From Pseudotabrizicola sediminis (GTDB lineage: Bacteria; Pseudomonadota; Alphaproteobacteria; Rhodobacterales; Rhodobacteraceae): a stretch of 64,000 nucleotides of DNA. The notes below the pieces were generated by a model. The model did no database searches and was not told the DNA's origin. It worked only from the letters and a program-made list of their open reading frames with translations. The DNA is taken from NCBI RefSeq assembly GCF_004745575.1, contig NZ_RPEM01000004.1, positions 62,001 through 126,000 on the forward strand, given 5' to 3'. The position numbers and the translations under genes were made by a program. Below are positions 54,235 through 61,813 of this stretch, one piece after another (the first letter of the stretch is position 1; every line of letters begins with the position of its first letter).

Positions 54235-54334
54235 AAACCGGGCGGCTGGGTGTAGCCACGACGGGGCGGTGCGCAAGTCCCCTGCCGAACCGAACCGTTT
54301 TGTGCTGGAAATTCTGGCTTCCCGGTTTTTCGCA
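54229..54334. repeat. 106-bp element with 14-bp perfect inverted ends
   Basis: TGCGAAAAACCGGG (54229-54242) and its exact complement CCCGGTTTTTCGCA (54321-54334) enclose 78 bp. TGT stands immediately outside both ends (54226-54228 and 54335-54337), like a 3-bp target duplication. This looks like a MITE-type remnant; a long-range RNA stem is the other reading. Confidence 0.5.
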
Positions 54335-54457
54335 TGTCCCCAAGGTTTCACGTCCCCCGCGGACGGCGTCCGTTTGCGGCGTGACCTGCCTTGCCGATGG
54401 CAAACCTGCATCGCCCCTTTGGGGGCGTGCTTTACGACCAACCGAAGGAAAAACCTT

Positions 54458-54532
54458 ATGAACCAGATCATCTACATCGTCGGCGCAGTTGTGATCGTGC
54501 TGGCACTGCTCAGCTTTGTGGGCCTGCGCTGA
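54458..54532 (+). CDS. 24-residue single-span membrane peptide
   Basis: MNQIIYIVGAVVIVLALLSF-VGLR: almost the entire peptide is one hydrophobic span with a C-terminal Arg. GAAGGA (54444-54449) precedes the ATG by 8 nt and the stop is TGA. It is too short for standard gene callers. Peptides of this MNQIIY-IVGAVVIV type recur in alphaproteobacteria as far as I recall. It is followed after 31 nt by a larger membrane protein on the same strand. Function unknown; a stabilising subunit or stress peptide is conceivable. Confidence 0.7.
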   Translation: MNQIIYIVGAVVIVLALLSFVGLR

Positions 54533-54563
54533 TTACGCGCAATAATAAAAGGAAACCGAATAA

Positions 54564-55478
54564 ATGATGTCAGACACCGTGCCCCCCCGTCAGGTCGCCA
54601 GCACAACACCCGCACCCGCCGAAGGGTCTTATGTGGACTGGGCCGCCATTCTTGCCGGAGGTATCTTTGCGCTCGCAATTTCGCTTTTGCTGCTCACCTT
54701 CGGGGCCGGCCTGGGGCTTTCGCTGACCTCTCCCTACAGTGGTGAAGGTGTATCAGCGGCCTGGGTCGCCATCGCGGCGGGCATCTGGTTTGCCTGGGTC
54801 ATGGTGACCGGCTTCGGGGCTGGCGGCTATATTGCTGGCCGCATGCGCCGCAAGGCAGGCGACGCCACAGCATCAGAGGTAGAAGCGCGCGACGGTATGC
54901 ACGGGCTACTGGTCTGGGCGACAGGCGCGCTGATCAGCACCATTCTGGCGACGTTTGGCGTTGGCGGATTGTTGAACGCCGGTGCAGCGACAACCGTCAC
55001 AGCGGTAGAGGCAGCCAGCGAAGCGACATCGTCGGATTACTTCGCGGACCTCATGCTGCGCGACACGCCGGTGGCGCCACCTGCAGACACCACTGCCACG
55101 GAAGCCACCGGAACCGCTGCCATAACCACCGACCCCGCCCTTCAGCGGCAGGTTGCCGCCATCCTGGCACAGAGTGCGATGGACGGAGAAATGGCCGAAC
55201 GTGACAGCGCCTATCTGGCCCAGATCGTGGCGGCCAACAGTGACCTTGACGAAGGTGCCGCACGCACGCGGGTCGACGAGGTCAATGCCGAGATTGCCCA
55301 GGCCCGTGCCGAGGCTGTTGCCGCCGTCGAAACAGCCCGTGTGACCGGAGTGGTCTTTGGCTTCATTGCCGCAGCCACCCTGTTGATTGGCGCTGTCGCG
55401 GCCTTCTTTGCCGCTGCAGCCGGTGGACGTCATCGTGACGAAGGACTGGGGCTGGACGTTCTGGTGGCGCGCCGCTGA
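54564..55478 (+). CDS. PhnA-like / conserved hypothetical membrane protein
   Basis: 304 residues. About four hydrophobic spans: ~25-52 (WAAILAGGIFALAISLLLLTFGAGLGL), ~65-92, ~113-135, and ~262-288 near the C-terminus. The middle is a helical charged stretch (residues ~185-260, QVAAILAQSAMDGEMAERDS to ARAEAVAAVETA) probably in the periplasm or cytosol. A segment YVDWAAILAGG...YIAGRMR is typical of alphaproteobacterial proteins annotated PhnA-like without biochemical support. AAAGGAAA precedes the start. It sits between two genes for tiny membrane peptides. Confidence 0.75.
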   Translation: MMSDTVPPRQVASTTPAPAEGSYVDWAAILAGGIFALAISLLLLTFGAGLGLSLTSPYSGEGVSAAWVAIAAGIWFAWVMVTGFGAGGYIAGRMRRKAGDATASEVEARDGMHGLLVWATGALISTILATFGVGGLLNAGAATTVTAVEAASEATSSDYFADLMLRDTPVAPPADTTATEATGTAAITTDPALQRQVAAILAQSAMDGEMAERDSAYLAQIVAANSDLDEGAARTRVDEVNAEIAQARAEAVAAVETARVTGVVFGFIAAATLLIGAVAAFFAAAAGGRHRDEGLGLDVLVARR

Positions 55479-55518
55479 GGCAGCGCCGCCCGTTCCCCCG
55501 ATACAGAAAGGAAAGATC

Positions 55519-55590
55519 ATGGCCGCACTTATCGCTTGGCTGCTCGGAGCGCCGCTCCTCGTCGTCATCATCATCGCACTACTGCTCTGA
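55519..55590 (+). CDS. 23-residue hydrophobic peptide
   Basis: MAALIAWLLGAPLLVVIIIA-LLL: a single hydrophobic helix, ending directly at TGA. AAAGGAAAG lies 6-7 nt before ATG 55519. It begins 40 nt after the PhnA-like gene and ends 34 nt before the next gene, which fits an operon. It resembles very short transmembrane peptides encoded near stress genes; function unknown. A chance frame cannot be excluded, but start context, length and position are all favourable. Confidence 0.6.
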   Translation: MAALIAWLLGAPLLVVIIIALLL

Positions 55591-55624
55591 GCCCACCCTG
55601 CTCCCGACTGCACAGGAGGACCCC

Positions 55625-55852
55625 ATGTCCAGCGAACCCACAGTCAACGTCTTCATCAAGACCCTCGCCGAGATGCTGGAAAGCCAGCGCGAACGCCGCA
55701 CGGTCCGAATGCGCCGTCAGCACAAGGCCCAGGCCGAACGGTTCCTGCAGACCTACCGGGCCGGTCCGGACGGTGAATTGCAACCGCTGAGCTGGACGCA
55801 GGAAAGGCGCCAGGGCGAAAGCGGATTGCAGGGCCAGACCTGGGCCGACTGA
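55625..55852 (+). CDS. Small hypothetical protein, 75 residues
   Basis: Highly charged and helical: N-terminal SEPTVNVFIKTLAEMLESQ, then an Arg-rich core (RERRTVRMRRQHKAQAERF) and a polar C-terminus. No family recognised; the basic core could bind nucleic acid or acidic lipids. The start has AGGAGGA 5-6 nt upstream, one of the strongest sites in the region. It lies in the same direction and close spacing as the neighbouring stress-type genes. Confidence 0.7.
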   Translation: MSSEPTVNVFIKTLAEMLESQRERRTVRMRRQHKAQAERFLQTYRAGPDGELQPLSWTQERRQGESGLQGQTWAD

Positions 55853-55898
55853 GACTCTTCCTTGTAGCCCGACCGTACCATTTTAAGGAGTATCCCCG

Positions 55899-56390
55899 AT
55901 GACCATCGAAACCCTAGACGATCTGTTCCTTCACACGTTGAAAGACGTGCTGTACGCCGAGCGAAAGATCCTGAAGGCGCTGCCAAAGATGGAGCGAAAG
56001 GCGACCGATCCGAAGCTCAAGGCGGCCCTGTCATCGCACCGTGACGAGACCGAAGAGCATATTGTGCGGCTGGAAGAGGTTTTCGACAGCCTTGGAAAAC
56101 CGGCCCGCGGCGCGAAATGCGACGCGATGGTCGGGCTGATCGAAGAAGCCGAGGGCCTTATGGCAGACATCAATGATCCAGAGACAATGGATGCCGCGTT
56201 GATCTCGCTGGCCCAAGCGGTCGAACACTATGAAATCGCGCGCTATGGCACGCTGATCGCATGGGCAAAACAGCTGGGCCATCCGCAGGCGGCGAGCCTG
56301 CTCAAATCAACTCTGGACGAAGAATACGGGGCCGACAAAGCCCTTTCCAAGCTGGCAGAACAGCGCCTGAACGCCGCCGCTGCGGCATAG
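55899..56390 (+). CDS. YciE/YciF ferritin-like family protein (DUF892)
   Basis: 163 residues, all helical. The pattern TLDDLFLHTLKDVLYAERKILKALPKM, followed by ALSSHRDETEEHIVRLEEVFDSLG, then VEHYEIARYGTLIAWAKQLG and LKSTLDEEYGADKALSKLAE, gives the ferritin-like four-helix bundle with its Glu/His metal residues. Members of this family are induced by osmotic and general stress in several bacteria; activity is unproven. TTAAGGAG precedes the start. Two hairpins follow the stop. Confidence 0.92.
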   Translation: MTIETLDDLFLHTLKDVLYAERKILKALPKMERKATDPKLKAALSSHRDETEEHIVRLEEVFDSLGKPARGAKCDAMVGLIEEAEGLMADINDPETMDAALISLAQAVEHYEIARYGTLIAWAKQLGHPQAASLLKSTLDEEYGADKALSKLAEQRLNAAAAA

Positions 56391-56394
56391 CGCC

Positions 56395-56445
56395 GGAAAG
56401 GGGGCACCTCCCCTCCCTTTCCATGCCCGCCCGGACCCGGTCCGG
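56395..56445 (+). terminator. Two successive hairpins after the DUF892 gene
   Basis: GGAAAGGG (56395-56402) / CCCTTTCC (56415-56422), an 8-bp stem, then CCGGAC-CCG-GTCCGG (56431-56445), a 6-bp stem. Neither has a T run; together they may terminate or stabilise the upstream transcript. Confidence 0.5.
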
Positions 56446-56540
56446 ACCAATGCGATCACACAGACATCAGACGCCGCAGCCTGCCGTTCCTTGGACAAGG
56501 ACGAAGGCATGCCTGGTCTTACCGAAAGCGAGACGCATCC

Positions 56541-57137
56541 ATGACACAGCAACATCCTTTCCACGAACTTTTGCCCCTGCAAGCGGTGTCCCTGCGCCGC
56601 CGCGCGCTCAAGCTGACCTCGAACCCGCATCGCGCCGAAGATCTGGTGCAGACAACCCTTCTCAAGGCCTGGAGCAGCCGTGACAGCTTCCGGCCTGAAA
56701 CGAACCTGCGGGCCTGGTTGTTCACCATCCTGCGCAACACCTTCTTTTCCGAGATCCGGAAATTCCGCCGGGAAGTCGAAGATGTTGACGGGTTGCGCGC
56801 CGAAGCCCTGTTTGAAGAGCCCAGACAGGAACACGCAGTGGCGCTGAACGAATTGCTGGCGGTGATTGCCCGGCTGCCCCATGACCAGCGTCGCCCGCTG
56901 GTGTTGATGGGGGTGCTTGGGTTTTCGCAACTGCAGGCGGCACAGGCCTGCGGCTGCACGGTCGGCACAATCAAAAGCAGGGTGAGCCGCAGCAGAGCCG
57001 CGCTGGAACGGTTGATGACGCAAGACGATATGATGCGTTTGAACCGGGTGCCGCATACAGGCGTAACCCTGCAGGGGTCAACAATACCGCCCGCGTATAT
57101 CGCTGCAAAGATGAATGAGCCCGCCAGTGTGGACTGA
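56541..57137 (+). CDS. EcfG-like ECF sigma factor
   Basis: 198 residues. Sigma-2 region: ALKLTSNPHRAEDLVQTTLLKAW and the conserved LRAWLFTILRNTFFSEIRKFRRE; sigma-4 region: LPHDQRRPLVLMGVLGFSQLQAAQACGCTVGTIKSRVSRSRAALE. This matches the EcfG/SigT group that directs the alphaproteobacterial general stress response; it may be a second, orphan copy, because nepR and phyR are not adjacent. A C-terminal tail of ~35 residues (after LERLM) is longer than usual. No strong ribosome-binding site is seen before ATG 56541. EcfG-type boxes occur near three genes of this region. Confidence 0.87.
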   Translation: MTQQHPFHELLPLQAVSLRRRALKLTSNPHRAEDLVQTTLLKAWSSRDSFRPETNLRAWLFTILRNTFFSEIRKFRREVEDVDGLRAEALFEEPRQEHAVALNELLAVIARLPHDQRRPLVLMGVLGFSQLQAAQACGCTVGTIKSRVSRSRAALERLMTQDDMMRLNRVPHTGVTLQGSTIPPAYIAAKMNEPASVD

Positions 57138-57472
57138 CCTGCCCCGGCACTGCGCTGAACACCACCCCGCTTGATGACATCACTAAGGTCCGGGCGTGCT
57201 CCCGCGCGGCCGGTCTTCCCAATGGCGGCACTGCCATGGCCTCTATGCCCTGTGCAGCCGACACCCCGATAGAACGCATTGGCCGTTGTCGCGCAAAGGC
57301 GCGGCACCGCGATTTGCAACCCCATGTGGCGTTGAAGCAGGCGGGTGCCCCGCTTGCCGGCCAAGGTCTGCCATCACTCGTGACCGGCGCGTCACCTCCG
57401 TTTCACACCCCACGGAACGAAGCGGCAAATCAATTGTTTAACTGGTAATAACCCCGCCCTTGGAGGCACCCC
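57138..57472 (+). other. 335-nt non-coding stretch before the glycan cluster
   Basis: No gene recognised. It contains the palindrome GTGAC-CGGCGC-GTCAC at 57380-57395 and an EcfG-type promoter at 57414-57438. A 70-codon frame at 57236-57448 reads through the promoter and is not credible. Confidence 0.55.
57414..57438 (+). promoter_or_regulatory. EcfG-type promoter of the glycan cluster
   Basis: GGAAC (57414-57418), 16-nt spacer, TGTT (57435-57438): one base off GGAAC-N16-CGTT, ending 34 nt before the glycosyltransferase ATG. A palindrome GTGAC-N6-GTCAC lies 18 nt upstream. Confidence 0.6.
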
Positions 57473-58633
57473 ATGAACACGCAGTCATCCCTTTTTCGGA
57501 CCAGCCTCCGCCCAAAGACCGAAAAGCCCGCCGCCCGCCGCCCTGCACTGCTGTGTTTTTCGCATCTGCGGTGGGAGTTTGTGCATCAGCGACCGCAACA
57601 CCTGCTGAACGAGGCGGCCAGCGACTACCGGATCTACTTTGTTGAAGAGCCGGAGTTCGCTCAAGGCGCTGCGCATTTCCGGATACGGACCGTGGCATCG
57701 GGGGTCACGGTGCTGACACCAGTTTTTGACGCCGCCTGCGACTCTCTGCGCGAACAGCGCCTGTTGGTGGAAGAGTTGCAGGCCTTGCTGGACGGGTCGC
57801 CGGTTGTTCACTGGTACTACACACCGATGGCCTTGCAGTTTACCCGCAATCTGCCCTGTGACCTGTGCGTCTATGACTGCATGGATGAGCTGTCGGCCTT
57901 CCGCTTTGCCCCGGCCGAGCTTGCCGCGTTGGAGGCCGAGCTTTTGGAACGCGCCCAGCTTGTGTTTACTGGCGGCCAAAGCCTTTTCGCGGCGAAGCGC
58001 CGGTTGCACGCGGATGTTCACTGCTTTCCCAGCAGTGTTGACACTAAACATTTTGCCAGCGCCCGGGTGCACAGCGAAGATCCGCTGGATCAGGCGTGGA
58101 TCCCTGAGCCACGCATTGGCTATGTGGGTGTGATCGACGAACGCATCGATCTGGATCTGATCGCCGCCGCCGCTAAGGCGCTGCCGTTGATCCAGTTCGT
58201 GATGATTGGCCCGATTGCCAAGATCAGCCCGGACGATCTGCCACAAGCGCCCAACATCCACTGGCTGGGGCGCAAGACCTATGACCAGTTGCCCGGCTAT
58301 ATGGCCAATTGGCAGGCCGCCTGGATGCCCTTTGCGCTGAACGATGCGACCCGGTTCATCAGCCCGACCAAGACTCCCGAATATCTGGCCGCCGGTCTGC
58401 GGGTCACGGCGACAGCGGTGGTTGACGTTGTGGAAACCTACGGCAAAAAGGGTCTGGTCTCGATTGCCGATGCCCAGACCATTGTGCCCACCCTGAAAAC
58501 CACCCTTGGCATTCCCCCCGAAGGCTGGCGCCAGGCGGTCGACCAGCATCTTGCCCTGATGTCATGGGAGGGCACATGGGATGCGATGCAAAGCCTGATT
58601 CAGGCGCGGCTGCGCGTCGGACAGGAGGCCTAG
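57473..58633 (+). CDS. Glycosyltransferase (GT-B type)
   Basis: 386 residues. Segments LCFSHLRWEFVHQRPQHLLNE near residues 27-47, then HWYYTPMALQF, VYDCMDELSAF, and a C-terminal Rossmann half IGYVGVIDERIDLDLI, FVMIGPIAKISPDDLPQAPNIHWLGRKTYDQLPGYMANW and SPTKTPEYLAAG give a GT-B fold glycosyltransferase. It would add a sugar in the cytosol; the next gene makes UDP-galactofuranose, so galactofuranose-containing glycan is possible. GGAGGCACCCC precedes the start. Spacing to glf is 2 nt, so the two are co-expressed. Confidence 0.87.
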   Translation: MNTQSSLFRTSLRPKTEKPAARRPALLCFSHLRWEFVHQRPQHLLNEAASDYRIYFVEEPEFAQGAAHFRIRTVASGVTVLTPVFDAACDSLREQRLLVEELQALLDGSPVVHWYYTPMALQFTRNLPCDLCVYDCMDELSAFRFAPAELAALEAELLERAQLVFTGGQSLFAAKRRLHADVHCFPSSVDTKHFASARVHSEDPLDQAWIPEPRIGYVGVIDERIDLDLIAAAAKALPLIQFVMIGPIAKISPDDLPQAPNIHWLGRKTYDQLPGYMANWQAAWMPFALNDATRFISPTKTPEYLAAGLRVTATAVVDVVETYGKKGLVSIADAQTIVPTLKTTLGIPPEGWRQAVDQHLALMSWEGTWDAMQSLIQARLRVGQEA

Positions 58634-58635
58634 AC

Positions 58636-59760
58636 ATGTTCGACTGGATGATCGTTGGCGCAGGGTTTGCCGGGTCTGTGCTGGCCGAACGGATTGCCTC
58701 GCAGCGCAATGAATCTGTGCTGGTGATGGATACGCGCGACCACATTGGTGGCAACGCCCATGACTACAAGGATGAGGCCGGCATTCTGGTGCACCGCTAC
58801 GGCCCCCATATCTTTCACACCAATGCCGCGTCGGTTGTCGACTATCTGTCACAGTTCACCGGCTGGCGGCCCTACGAGCACCGGGTTCTCGCAAATGTCG
58901 ACGGCATGTTGCTGCCCATTCCCATCAATCTGGATACGGTAAATCGGCTGTACGGGCTCGACCTCGACTCGGCCGGGATGGAGGCCTTTCTGGCCACCCG
59001 GCGAGAGGCGATCGACAACATTCAGACATCGGAAGATGTGGTGGTCTCGACGGTTGGCCGTGATCTCTATGAAAAGTTCTTTCAAGGCTACACCCGCAAG
59101 CAATGGGGCCTTGATCCGTCGCAGCTGTCGCGGATCGTGACGGCCCGCATTCCCACGCGGACAAACCGGGATGACCGCTACTTCACCGATACGTTTCAGA
59201 AGATGCCTTCTGACGGGTACACGGCGATGTTTGCCAATATTCTGGATCATCCCAATATCCGTCTGGAGCTTGGCCAGAAATGGAACCCCGCACGCGACCG
59301 GCCACGCGCCCGCCGCCTGATTTTCACCGGTCCGATCGACGAGTACTTTGATCACCGCTTCGGGGCGCTGCCATATCGGTCCTTGCGTTTCGCGCACGAA
59401 ACATTGGACGTCGAATGGGCACAGCCCGTTGCAACCATCAACTATCCACAGACCGAAGAGTACACGCGGATCACCGAATACAAGCACCTGACCGGCCAGA
59501 CCCATCCCAAAACCAGCCTGACCTATGAATACCCCACCAACGAAGGCGATCCTTATTACCCGATCCCCCGACCGGAAAATCAGGCGCTCTACAAACAGTA
59601 TCGCACGGTGGCAGAAGGCTTGTCGGACGTGTGGTTCGTGGGCAGGCTGGGGGCCTATCAATACCTGAACATGGATCAGGTGATCGGTCAGGCGCTTGCG
59701 ACATTCGCTCGGATCAACTCTGATCGCGCGCCGACCGCGATGGTGCGTGCTGCCGAATGA
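58636..59760 (+). CDS. glf: UDP-galactopyranose mutase
   Basis: 374 residues, flavoenzyme converting UDP-galactopyranose to UDP-galactofuranose in the cytosol. The FAD-binding motif is VGAGFAGSVLAERIA (residues 7-21), followed by DTRDHIGGNAHDYKDEAGI and YGPHIFHTN; conserved TRKQWG, IDEYFDHRFG, RSLRFAHE and the C-terminal VGRLGAYQYLNMDQVIGQAL are all present. The start at 58636 fits the family (an upstream extension does not), with AGGAGG on the end of the preceding gene. The short frame at 59757 overlaps its stop. Confidence 0.95.
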   Translation: MFDWMIVGAGFAGSVLAERIASQRNESVLVMDTRDHIGGNAHDYKDEAGILVHRYGPHIFHTNAASVVDYLSQFTGWRPYEHRVLANVDGMLLPIPINLDTVNRLYGLDLDSAGMEAFLATRREAIDNIQTSEDVVVSTVGRDLYEKFFQGYTRKQWGLDPSQLSRIVTARIPTRTNRDDRYFTDTFQKMPSDGYTAMFANILDHPNIRLELGQKWNPARDRPRARRLIFTGPIDEYFDHRFGALPYRSLRFAHETLDVEWAQPVATINYPQTEEYTRITEYKHLTGQTHPKTSLTYEYPTNEGDPYYPIPRPENQALYKQYRTVAEGLSDVWFVGRLGAYQYLNMDQVIGQALATFARINSDRAPTAMVRAAE

Positions 59761-59852
59761 CCCCGCACACCCCAGCGGCGCTGTGGCATCTGCCCTACCA
59801 CCAAGCGGTCAGCGTGGCCGCGCGTGATCGCGAACCGCACGCTGTCGGCTGA
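59757..59852 (+). CDS. Possible 31-residue leader peptide joining glf to the chimeric gene
   Basis: ATG overlaps the glf stop (ATGA) and the TGA overlaps the next ATG (TGATG at 59850-59854), so ribosomes could pass from glf to the chimeric gene. The peptide is MTPHTPAALWHLPYHQAVSV plus eleven more residues, rich in His and Arg and with no recognised family. It may be a real coupling frame or only residue of an altered junction. Confidence 0.3.
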   Translation: MTPHTPAALWHLPYHQAVSVAARDREPHAVG

Positions 59853-61627
59853 TGCCCTTCGCCCTGCCCCATCCGGATGACCGCCCGGTGCGGATTCTGT
59901 TTGTCTTTGCGTGGCTGGCAGGGGGGGAGGAAGAGGCCGAAATCCGGCTCTTGGCGCAATCGCTGGACCCTGCCCGCTTTCGCATTGACGCGCTGCCTTG
60001 CGCGCGGTCGGCGACGGTGCATGATCCGGCATTCCGGTCGCTCCGGAACACCGGTGTCAATGTCGATGACACAGCGCTGGACTATGCGTTCGCCGACACG
60101 GTGACCTATTTGGCCAAGAAGATCACCGGGTATGAGATCATCATCTCCTGTCAGGATGTTGCCGACATCTACCCGGCACTGGACCGGCTGCAGCATCACC
60201 CGCCGCTGATCGAACGGGGCCGCAGCGTGCCCGAGGCGATGGTCGGGCCAAAGCACCTGACCACGCGTTATGTCGGTGCATCGGAAGATGTGCGGACAGC
60301 TGCCGCAGACCGCATGCCGGGCCGCGCGCAACACGCGCGCACCATTCCGCTGCCAGAAATGTCTGCGCAGCGATGTAGGCGATTGTGGAATTGGCTCCGC
60401 ACCAGACTGGGGATTGCACCGGCGGTGCCGCCCTCAGACCCCGTCCTGCCGCTATGGCAATCGCTGTTCGACGAGGTGCTGGCCGAAACGGCCGCCCCCC
60501 CGCCGCGCCTGTTTCGCAGCTTTGTGCAAGGCGGGTTCGAATGCGCCAGCCAAAGACTGCAGACCGGGCGGCGGCTGGATGTGATCGCGGCGACCCGACA
60601 TGATACGCATGCCGGTGGCGACTATTCCCAGTTGGCGCAGATGGGCCTGCGCACTGTGCGGGATGGGGCACGCTGGCACCTGATTGAACGCCAGCCGGGA
60701 GTTTATGACTTCAGCAGCTTTCTGCCCATGGCCCATGCCGCAAATCAGGCCGGGACGCAGGTGCTGTGGGATCTGCTGCACTATGGCTGGCCCGATGATA
60801 TCGACATCTGGCATCCGGAATTCGTCATCCGGTTTGCGGGTTTTGCCCGGGCCATAGCACAGGCTCTGCGCACTGTTTCGGATGAGGTGCCGTTCTGGTG
60901 CCCGGTCAATGAAATATCATTCTTTGCCTGGGCGGGGGGCGATGTGCGCTATCTAAATCCCTTTGCTACAGGCCGGGGGATGGAGCTCAAAGTACAACTG
61001 GCGCGCGCGAGCATTGCCGCAATGCATGCCTTGCGCGACGTGGACCCCCGGGCGCGGTTCGTCCATTGTGAACCGTTGATCGCCATTCACCCCGATCCGG
61101 GGGCTGACCTTCCGCGATCCGTGGCGGAACGTCTGGATCAGGCCCAGTTCGAGGCGTTCGATCTGCTGTCGGGGCAGATCTGGCCACAGATCGGCGGCGA
61201 TCCGTCTTTGCTTGATATCATCGGGGTCAATTATTATCCGCGCAATCAGTGGCTGCATGGCGGTCCGGGCACCGGGACCGGCATCGACGTGGATCACCCG
61301 ACCTATCGCCCGCTGTCGGACCTGCTGTTCGCCACCTATGCGCGTTACCATCGGCCGTTGTTCATTGCGGAAACCGGGGTCGAAGATAACAGGCGTGCGC
61401 CCTGGCTGCGCTATGTGGCGGGTGAAGTGTCCCGTGCCCGGGCGCGGGGTGTTCCCGTCGATGGCCTGTGCCTGTATCCGGTGATGAACCACCCCGGCTG
61501 GGACGATGACCGCGCTTGCCAGAACGGCCTTCTGACCCAACAGTTCATCGGGGGCCAGCGTGGGGTTGACGCACCCCTGTCGGTGGCCGTCGCAAAGGCC
61601 GTCACGGATTTTGCGCTGCCCCGGTGA
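59852..61627 (+). CDS. Chimera: N-terminal glycosyltransferase half fused to a GH1-like glycosidase
   Basis: 591 residues. Residues ~1-170 read as the N-terminal lobe of a GT4-type glycosyltransferase (RILFVFAWLAGGEEEAEIRLL, SCQDVADIYPALDRL, RYVGASEDVR), but the nucleotide-sugar-binding C-terminal lobe is missing. A ~45-residue linker follows, then a family 1-like TIM-barrel glycosidase from ~220 with acid/base E354 (CPVNEISFF) and nucleophile E507 (FIAETGVED), plus LGLRTVRDGARWHL. The glycosidase looks complete; the transferase half cannot be catalytic alone. No signal peptide. The chimera may come from an internal deletion or be a designed tether. Start ATG is preceded only by a weak site. 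Confidence 0.8.
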   Translation: MPFALPHPDDRPVRILFVFAWLAGGEEEAEIRLLAQSLDPARFRIDALPCARSATVHDPAFRSLRNTGVNVDDTALDYAFADTVTYLAKKITGYEIIISCQDVADIYPALDRLQHHPPLIERGRSVPEAMVGPKHLTTRYVGASEDVRTAAADRMPGRAQHARTIPLPEMSAQRCRRLWNWLRTRLGIAPAVPPSDPVLPLWQSLFDEVLAETAAPPPRLFRSFVQGGFECASQRLQTGRRLDVIAATRHDTHAGGDYSQLAQMGLRTVRDGARWHLIERQPGVYDFSSFLPMAHAANQAGTQVLWDLLHYGWPDDIDIWHPEFVIRFAGFARAIAQALRTVSDEVPFWCPVNEISFFAWAGGDVRYLNPFATGRGMELKVQLARASIAAMHALRDVDPRARFVHCEPLIAIHPDPGADLPRSVAERLDQAQFEAFDLLSGQIWPQIGGDPSLLDIIGVNYYPRNQWLHGGPGTGTGIDVDHPTYRPLSDLLFATYARYHRPLFIAETGVEDNRRAPWLRYVAGEVSRARARGVPVDGLCLYPVMNHPGWDDDRACQNGLLTQQFIGGQRGVDAPLSVAVAKAVTDFALPR

Positions 61628-61653
61628 TCCTTGGAGGCGGAGGCATCCGCAAA

Positions 61654-61669
61654 GCACCAAGCTTGGTGC
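61654..61669. repeat. Perfect 16-bp palindrome
   Basis: GCACCAAGCTTGGTGC, self-complementary, 26 nt after the chimera stop. Could be an operator or part of a terminator together with the hairpin at 61637-61650. Confidence 0.5.
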
Positions 61670-61788
61670 GCCGCCGACGATAATCGCCGTCATCGACCGT
61701 TCCATGCCAGGGGTGCTGCGCCTGGCAGGCCCTGTGCGGCTTTCGGGCGATCTTTCGCCGACTGCCGGTAAAGCAGCCCTTCTGCCAA

Positions 61789-61813
61789 GGAACACGGCGG
61801 GATGCGAACGGTT
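61789..61813 (+). promoter_or_regulatory. EcfG-type promoter of the secreted protein gene
   Basis: GGAAC (61789-61793), 16-nt spacer, GGTT (61810-61813), one base off the consensus, about 200 nt before the ATG at 62017. Confidence 0.5.

Larger units (their letters stand above)
53997..54457. other. 461-nt divergent non-coding region with repeats
   Basis: No credible gene. It holds the direct repeat GTTGCGAA (54211 and 54227) and a 14-bp perfect inverted repeat (54229-54334). Open frames here are short and of unlike composition. It must contain promoters for the giant regulator (-) and the small-peptide genes (+); I could not find a GGAAC-N-CGTT box in it. Confidence 0.6.

Noticed and set aside
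57236-57448. A 70-codon frame before the glycan cluster
   Set aside because: It runs through the EcfG-type promoter and palindrome and has no ribosome-binding site.
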